DNA from: Lachnospiraceae bacterium
Lineage (GTDB): Bacteria > Bacillota > Clostridia > Lachnospirales > Lachnospiraceae
Length of the DNA: 11,294 bases
Direction: 5' to 3'
Assembly (NCBI GenBank): GCA_021199405.1
Contig: JAJQID010000069.1
Coordinates: 5,034-16,327 of the forward strand
The position numbers were made by a program, and so were the translations under genes. The notes beneath the pieces are model-generated. The model was not told the origin of the DNA, made no database searches, and worked only from the letters and a program-made list of their open reading frames with translations. Numbering within the stretch: position 1 is the stretch's first letter; each line of letters begins with the position of its first letter. Below are positions 6,903 to 11,294 of the stretch, piece by piece.

Positions 6903-8813
6903 TCAACGGCTTTGCATTCCATTCTCATTCATATATTCCCGAATCTCCTTCGCAAAGATTTCTCCGTACTGTTCATATTTACGGTTTCCCACGCCGTTAA
7001 TCAAAAGCATCTGAGCTCTGGTCACCGGCAGAAGATTGCTCATCTCCCGAAGCGTTTTATCAGAAAAGATAATATACGGCGGGATATGGGCCTGCTGGGC
7101 CATCTGGTAACGCTTCCGGCGAAGGCGTTCAAACAGCTGTGGATTCTTCATCTCTGCCGTCCCGCTGCCCTTTGCCTTCTTTTCCCTTTGCGGCGCCTGC
7201 TCCCTTTCCCTGGGCAGTTTCAATATGATTTTTTCCTCAGATTTTGCTTCCGCCCGGCTTCCAATCTCAGCTTTTCCCATCACATCCTGATTTTGCTTCT
7301 TATATTCTGCAAGAAACCTTCTCCCTGCGTCCGTAAACTTCAAAACCGGATAATCGCCCGGCGTCAGCGTCAGATAGCCCTTGACCAGCAGATCGTTCAT
7401 AATCTGCCGGATCCGCACCACCGATGTGCCGTTCAGTTTTCCGTAGCCCGGTGCTTTGTCCAGCTGAAACCGGCGAACCTTTTCGCTTTCCGCGCCATGC
7501 ACCGCATCGGAAATGGCCTGTATGCCGTACCGCTCCCGAGTCGAACCTACCATTTCCAGAATTGCCAGCGCTTCAGCGGTAACATCCACATTCTGAAATT
7601 CCGTCAGACAGTTTTTGCAGTTTCCGCAGTAATTACCGCCATATTCCCCGAAATACCGCAAAATATAGTCTCTCAGACATTCGTTGGTGAAGCAGTAAAA
7701 TGTCATTTTCCGCAGCCGCTCATAATTTCGTTCGCGCAGCAGATCAGCATCCTCCCTTGCCAGCTCCGGGTTTTCCTGATGATCGATCAAAAATTCATTG
7801 ACCCTGACATCCTTCGCGGCATAATAGAGAATGCAGTCCGCCGGCTCTCCGTCGCGCCCGGCCCTGCCGGCCTCCTGATAATAGCTCTCGATATCCTTTG
7901 GCATATTATAATGAAGCACAAAACGCACATTGGATTTATCGATGCCCATCCCGAAGGCGTTGGTCGCCACCATGATGGGCTTCCGGTCATAGATAAAGTC
8001 CTCCTGATTTGCTTTGCGCTCCGAGTCCAAAAGACCCGCGTGATAACGGGTCACAGGATAGCCATTCTGCGCAAGCAGCGTACAAAGCTCGTCCACATTT
8101 TTTCTTGTGTTGCAGTAAATAATCCCGCTCTTTTGCTGATTTTCCTTCAGATAAAGCAGGATTGCCTGCTGCCGGTCCTTCGGTTTCTCAACGGAAAAGA
8201 ACAGATTTTTTCTGTCGTAGCCGGTGACCACCACCAGCGGCTGGTTCAGGCCCAGAATGCAGGAAATATCTTCCTTCACCGCCCGGGTAGCGGTGGCGGT
8301 GAAGGCGCCAATCACAGGGCGGGTTGGCAGCGTATGTATAAAATCAACGATTTTCAGATAGCTGGGGCGGAAGTCCTGCCCCCACTGTGAAATGCAGTGA
8401 GCCTCATCCACCGCCACCATGGAAATTTCTACCGACTCTGTCAGCGCCAGAAAGGATTCGGTCATCATCCGTTCCGGAGCTACATAGATGATTTTATATC
8501 GTCCGGCTCCGGCATATTCCATCGCCTTCCGGATCTGGCCTTCCGAGAGGGAACTGTTGATATAGGCCGCGTGTACGCCCACCGCGTTCAGCGCCGCCAC
8601 CTGATCCTTCATCAGGGAAATCAGCGGGGAAATCACAACGGTAATCCCCGGGAACAACAGCGCCGGTATCTGAAAGCAGAGAGATTTTCCCGCACCCGTA
8701 GGCATGATTCCCAGCACGTCCCGTCTGGAAAGAAGCCCATCCATCAGCTCCTCCTGACCTTCGCGGAAGCCGGTGTAGCCAAAGGTGTCCTTCAGTATGC
8801 TGTATTTGTCCAT
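6903..8813 (-). CDS. recQ: RecQ-family ATP-dependent DNA helicase
   Basis: A 636-residue 3'-5' DNA helicase for repair and recombination. All expected parts are present: motif 0 (FGYTGFREGQEEL, residues 11-23), Walker A MPTGAGKS (37-44), Walker B DEAH (136-139) with the aromatic-rich loop to residue 152, motif III TATAT (172-176), and motif VI YYQEAGRAGRDG (311-322). The zinc site is C379, C396, C399 and C402, matching the four cysteines of E. coli RecQ. A winged-helix RQC domain follows (about 415-510), then a charged linker rich in Lys and Glu (about 515-555), and an HRDC domain (about 558-630, with LLPVTRAQMLLINGVG). The start at 8813 has GGGAG 9 bases upstream. The helicase looks fully active. 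Whether it is the housekeeping copy or one recruited to work with the downstream GmrSD-like gene cannot be decided here. Confidence 0.97.
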   Translation of the reverse strand: MDKYSILKDTFGYTGFREGQEELMDGLLSRRDVLGIMPTGAGKSLCFQIPALLFPGITVVISPLISLMKDQVAALNAVGVHAAYINSSLSEGQIRKAMEYAGAGRYKIIYVAPERMMTESFLALTESVEISMVAVDEAHCISQWGQDFRPSYLKIVDFIHTLPTRPVIGAFTATATRAVKEDISCILGLNQPLVVVTGYDRKNLFFSVEKPKDRQQAILLYLKENQQKSGIIYCNTRKNVDELCTLLAQNGYPVTRYHAGLLDSERKANQEDFIYDRKPIMVATNAFGMGIDKSNVRFVLHYNMPKDIESYYQEAGRAGRDGEPADCILYYAAKDVRVNEFLIDHQENPELAREDADLLRERNYERLRKMTFYCFTNECLRDYILRYFGEYGGNYCGNCKNCLTEFQNVDVTAEALAILEMVGSTRERYGIQAISDAVHGAESEKVRRFQLDKAPGYGKLNGTSVVRIRQIMNDLLVKGYLTLTPGDYPVLKFTDAGRRFLAEYKKQNQDVMGKAEIGSRAEAKSEEKIILKLPREREQAPQREKKAKGSGTAEMKNPQLFERLRRKRYQMAQQAHIPPYIIFSDKTLREMSNLLPVTRAQMLLINGVGNRKYEQYGEIFAKEIREYMNENGMQSR

Positions 8814-8847
8814 ATATGGTCTCCCTTCATTTCAAAAGTCAGGTTAT

Positions 8848-8883
8848 GGGGGTATTTTTTAACATTTTTTGTCAAATACCCCC
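8848..8883. promoter_or_regulatory. Strong inverted repeat in the recQ leader/intergenic gap
   Basis: The arms GGGGGTATTT (8848-8857) and AAATACCCCC (8874-8883) are perfect. In minus-strand RNA four more pairs are possible across a three-A bulge, leaving a small A loop. It lies between the ATPase stop (8908) and the recQ start (8813). No U-tract follows, so it is not a standard terminator. A TTGACA lies inside it on the minus strand, but no good -10 box stands at the right distance. Confidence 0.55.
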
Positions 8884-8907
8884 TTAAATCACACCTTGAA
8901 CTGCAAG

Positions 8908-10200
8908 CTAATCCTTTAAGCACCCAATTGGAACCACTTTCACTCCATCCTCTCTTGTATAAGCCATCTCACCTCCTGTAATCACCATGAGCAGATCCGG
9001 CTCTCTCAAAGGACACTGCGTTTCTTTCTGATTGAATTCGCCGACCAGCCGTTTGATTTCCAGCAAATGCTTCGCGCCTTCCTCTATCTCACGGCTTCCA
9101 AGTTTAAATTCTATCAGCGCGTATTTTCCGTCTCTTAAATGAAGAACCGCGTCTGCTTCCAGACCATAGCGGTCATGGTAATAGGACAGCGTACCGCCCA
9201 ACGACTGCGAATAAATCTTCAAATCCCGCATGCAGAGACATTCAAACAAAAAGCCAAATGTTTTCAAATCCTGCTCCAGATATTCCGGCGTCAGCCCCAT
9301 AGCCGCCACCGCAATCGAAGGATCTGTAAATTCGTGCTTTTTTCCGGATCTGATCACTGTCGCAGAGCGAATTGACGGGCACCACGCTTCCACATCCTCC
9401 AGTACAAACAATCTCTGCAGTGCATTTACATACGCGTCCAGTGTAGCCATGGAAAAGCTTTCCTCATTGGTGACAATGTCTCTCCATATATTGCTTTTCT
9501 TCGTCAATGTTGAAATATTTCTGGCATAAGATTTCAGCACAAGTCTTGTCCAGGCCGGGTTCCTCCTGACTCCATCCACTGTTGAAATATCGGATTCGCA
9601 TATATTATCCAGATATGACGTAGCTGTCATAAGCTTAGCCTTATCGCTTTTCATGTATATGGTACCAGGCCATCCACCTCTGCATGTTGCAAAAATAAGC
9701 TCTTCTATTGACAATCCCGACATAATCCCATCAATATCCAGGGAAGGATTGTAAAACAGCTTTTCCAGCGATATGGCACCATTGGATTCCCCGGATTCGT
9801 ACAGGCTCATCGTATACATCTTCATTCTTGAAATACGGCCTGTTCCAGTGTGCAGAATCTGATCATCCCGGACAGATGTGGATCCCGTTAAAATATACAG
9901 ACCCACTTCCCGTCTGCGGTCTACATCCAGGCGCACAGCGTCCCAAAGGACAGGGGCATCCTGCCATTCATCTATCAGCCTGGGGTTAGCGCCCTTCAAC
10001 AGCAGTGATGGCTTCGTCCTTGCCGTGGCCTGATAAGCTTCTCTCCTGTCGATATCCTGCATTCGCAATACGCTCTTTGCTTTTTGCTCAGCTGTCGTCG
10101 TTTTCCCACACCACTTTGGACCGACAATCAGCGTAGCACCGAAGGCTTCCAGCCTGTCATCCAGTTCCTGATCTACAATCCGATGAATGTATTTTGCCAT
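8908..10200 (-). CDS. AAA_14/DUF4143-type ATPase with nuclease-like C-terminal motif
   Basis: A 430-residue protein of the common but poorly understood AAA_14 + DUF4143 family. The N-terminal ATPase has Walker A GPKWCGKT (27-34), Walker B RLIDEWQ with D77/E78, and the sensor-like ILTGSTS (103-109). The middle is a helical DUF4143 region. Near the C-terminus, GLEADAVL (E348, D350) followed by YALIEFKLG (E364, K366) matches the core of a PD-(D/E)XK nuclease fold, as noted for other members of this family. The catalytic activity is inferred, not known. The start at 10200 has AAGGGG 7 bases upstream. It has its own strong promoter and is preceded by three direct repeats. These genes often lie in variable parts of genomes and a defence, toxin-antitoxin or mobile role has been suspected, without proof. 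Confidence 0.87.
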   Translation of the reverse strand: MAKYIHRIVDQELDDRLEAFGATLIVGPKWCGKTTTAEQKAKSVLRMQDIDRREAYQATARTKPSLLLKGANPRLIDEWQDAPVLWDAVRLDVDRRREVGLYILTGSTSVRDDQILHTGTGRISRMKMYTMSLYESGESNGAISLEKLFYNPSLDIDGIMSGLSIEELIFATCRGGWPGTIYMKSDKAKLMTATSYLDNICESDISTVDGVRRNPAWTRLVLKSYARNISTLTKKSNIWRDIVTNEESFSMATLDAYVNALQRLFVLEDVEAWCPSIRSATVIRSGKKHEFTDPSIAVAAMGLTPEYLEQDLKTFGFLFECLCMRDLKIYSQSLGGTLSYYHDRYGLEADAVLHLRDGKYALIEFKLGSREIEEGAKHLLEIKRLVGEFNQKETQCPLREPDLLMVITGGEMAYTREDGVKVVPIGCLKD

Positions 10201-10244
10201 ATTCGTCCCCTTCTTCTATGTTTGGCCGGAATAGAATTTATATC

Positions 10245-10274
10245 ATTATATGGCGGTTTTATCATATCTGTCAA
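10245..10274 (-). promoter_or_regulatory. Promoter of the ATPase gene
   Basis: On the minus strand a perfect TTGACA (10269-10274), an 18-bp spacer, then a perfect TATAAT (10245-10250). Transcription would begin near 10238, about 37 nt before the ATG at 10200. Confidence 0.8.
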
Positions 10275-10292
10275 TCATTTTTGAGGGAATTC

Positions 10293-10361
10293 GATTTGTG
10301 TTTTTGAGAAAATCTGATTTATGTTTTTGATAATTTTTAATTTGTGTTTTTGACAATTTTC
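10293..10361. repeat. Three 23-bp direct repeats upstream of the ATPase promoter
   Basis: Units at 10293-10315, 10316-10338 and 10339-10361 share the core ATTT[G/A]TGTTTTTGA. A degenerate fourth copy (ATTTTTGAGGGAATT) may lie at about 10277-10291. The last unit overlaps the final codons of the nucleoside phosphorylase gene, whose stop is at 10337-10339. The regular 23-bp period, about two helical turns, puts each copy on the same DNA face, as expected for a protein-binding array just upstream of the -35 box. Confidence 0.8.
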
Positions 10362-11116
10362 AATCCTAACTCAAATGCCAAAAACATAATCTTTGTTTTT
10401 TCATCAATCCTGGACGATCCGCTGATACTTCTTGGATCCCATGAAGAATGATCCAGATTATCTCCTGCATAAAAGAACTGAAAGAAATCTGTATTTCTGA
10501 AATCACAAAGCGCCTGCATACCCGCACATTCCATCTCAACACAGATTGCACCCTGTTCCCTGCGGCGATTCACTTTATCTTTTGTCTCACGATAACAGGC
10601 ATCGGTAGTCCATGTTGTACCGGTTACATATGGATATCCATGTTGATTTAAAACTTCAATGAACTCTGGAATATACTTCTTATTCACATCAATATAATCA
10701 TCAGCCGGTGCATAATGATAACTTGTACCTTCATCACGTATGGCACGTGTTGGAATAATAATTCCACAGTCCTGTATATTTTTATCTAATACGCCACAAT
10801 TACCAAGCAATATCAGTTTTTTACTTCCTAAGGCGATTACATCCTCATACATTCCAACACAACTCGGCTCACCAACATATGATTGAAACAGTGCAAACTT
10901 TTTCCCTTTATATTTTACTCGATAAAGCGGTTGTATTCCTGTTGCTGAATGTAATTCTTTCATTACTTCCGTTTCGAAACACGCAACGACCTTATCGTAC
11001 AGAACCTTTGAAAAGCAGGATATTGTGACTTCAGGAAAATCTTCTATTGGAGACTTGTGTAACATATCAGGATTAATGATTGCATGTTTATTATTATCAA
11101 ATTCTTCTAATATCAT
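10337..11116 (-). CDS. Nucleoside phosphorylase family protein (uridine/purine phosphorylase-like)
   Basis: A 259-residue cytoplasmic enzyme of the PNP/UDP phosphorylase superfamily, which cleaves the N-glycosidic bond of nucleosides with phosphate or water. Seen are the glycine-rich LILLGNCGVL (101-110), the TSYHY segment (131-135), TTDACYRET (170-178), the nucleoside-binding IcVEMECAGM (191-200, the family's EME pair at 195-197) and FYAGDNLD with the likely catalytic Asp219 or Asp222. Whether it is a phosphorylase or a hydrolase, and its base preference, cannot be read from this. I chose the ATG at 11116 because GGAGG lies 7 bases upstream, rather than the in-frame ATG at 11137, which precedes that site. 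The gene is visibly more AT-rich than its neighbours. It is separately promoted; its 3' end runs into the direct repeats upstream of the ATPase gene. Confidence 0.88.
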   Translation of the reverse strand: MILEEFDNNKHAIINPDMLHKSPIEDFPEVTISCFSKVLYDKVVACFETEVMKELHSATGIQPLYRVKYKGKKFALFQSYVGEPSCVGMYEDVIALGSKKLILLGNCGVLDKNIQDCGIIIPTRAIRDEGTSYHYAPADDYIDVNKKYIPEFIEVLNQHGYPYVTGTTWTTDACYRETKDKVNRRREQGAICVEMECAGMQALCDFRNTDFFQFFYAGDNLDHSSWDPRSISGSSRIDEKTKIMFLAFELGLKIVKNTN

Positions 11117-11123
11117 AGTACTC

Positions 11124-11128
11124 CCTCC
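11124..11128 (-). promoter_or_regulatory. Shine-Dalgarno site fixing the phosphorylase start
   Basis: GGAGG on the minus strand, 7 bases before the ATG at 11116; it excludes the upstream ATG at 11137. Confidence 0.8.
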
Positions 11129-11150
11129 AAATTTCAACTGTATTCAGTCA

Positions 11151-11193
11151 GTTCGGCTCATATTTTCCCGTTAAAGTATAAAACAAGCCGAAC
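11151..11193. promoter_or_regulatory. Inverted repeat around the phosphorylase -10 box, candidate operator
   Basis: GTTCGGCT (11151-11158) and AGCCGAAC (11186-11193) are perfect 8-bp arms separated by 27 bp. One arm lies in the promoter spacer and the other about 20 bp downstream of the -10 box. This fits a regulator dimer site or DNA loop; the regulator is unknown. Confidence 0.5.
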
Positions 11194-11204
11194 GTCGAAG
11201 TCAA
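11175..11204 (-). promoter_or_regulatory. Promoter of the phosphorylase gene
   Basis: On the minus strand TTGACT (11199-11204), an 18-bp spacer, then TATACT (11175-11180). The leader to the ATG at 11116 is about 50 nt. Confidence 0.72.
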
Positions 11205-11256
11205 TAGCTTATACTTCCTGCGTTATTCCAGAAGAAAATCACTGAAGTGAAAAGTT

Positions 11257-11289
11257 AACTTCCACTTTGAAGGGGTACAAGTGGAACTT
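11257..11289. repeat. Imperfect inverted repeat at the right edge
   Basis: AACTTCCACTT (11257-11267) and AAGTGGAACTT (11279-11289) pair at 10 of 11 positions around an 11-base loop. The left arm overlaps the 10-bp palindrome AAGTTAACTT (11252-11261). It lies upstream of the phosphorylase promoter; no gene is visible here and its role is unknown. Confidence 0.4.
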
Positions 11290-11294
11290 ACTCT

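Noticed and set aside
6714..8390. A 558-residue plus-strand frame opposite recQ
   Set aside because: The minus frame holds every RecQ motif in order; the plus product shows no recognisable domain.
6903..8813. RecQ as a novel, rearranged helicase
   Set aside because: Length, motif order, the four zinc cysteines, and the RQC and HRDC domains all match ordinary bacterial RecQ. Only its neighbour is of interest.
10293..10361. CRISPR or plasmid origin iterons at the 23-bp repeats
   Set aside because: There are no spacers and no Cas or replication initiator gene nearby. Their place just upstream of a strong promoter fits regulation better.

Overview
The window looks like chromosomal DNA from a Gram-positive, low-to-mid GC Clostridia-type bacterium, most likely a gut Lachnospiraceae relative. 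The grounds are strong AGGAGG-type ribosome binding sites, TTGACA/TATAAT promoters and the gene types present. That assignment is inference. Eight protein genes are visible. Seven are on the minus strand and one, a MATE transporter, is on the plus strand. I saw no tRNA, rRNA, CRISPR array or insertion sequence.

Positions 1-2320 (minus strand) hold a two-gene unit: a TetR-family regulator followed 61 bp later by a gene that runs off the left edge of the window. The second gene encodes an exported, probably lipid-anchored protein. Past its signal segment it is made almost wholly of a 15-residue Cys/His repeat with consensus CGHYACSDGEHEQLA, and 24 copies are visible. The tetR promoter sits inside an inverted repeat whose arms overlap the -10 box and adjoin the -35 box, which suggests self-regulation. 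This Cys/His repeat protein is the most novel-looking item in the window.

Positions 2384-4774 are more ordinary: an RsuA-type 16S rRNA pseudouridine synthase on the minus strand and, divergently, a MATE-family efflux transporter with its own extended -10 promoter and a perfect 14-bp palindrome upstream. The MATE gene converges on the next block, and both stop codons lie in one 12-bp palindrome.

Positions 4779-11294 (minus strand) read, in transcription order: a nucleoside phosphorylase-family enzyme, an AAA_14/DUF4143-type ATPase with a nuclease-like C-terminal motif, a complete RecQ helicase, and a DUF262-DUF1524 (GmrSD-like) protein. RecQ and the GmrSD-like gene are tightly spaced and probably cotranscribed. 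GmrSD-like proteins are modification-dependent nucleases or other anti-phage factors, so this block may be a small defence or accessory island. RecQ is also a housekeeping repair enzyme, however, and nothing here proves joint function. A set of three 23-bp direct repeats separates the phosphorylase from the ATPase gene, directly upstream of a strong ATPase promoter.
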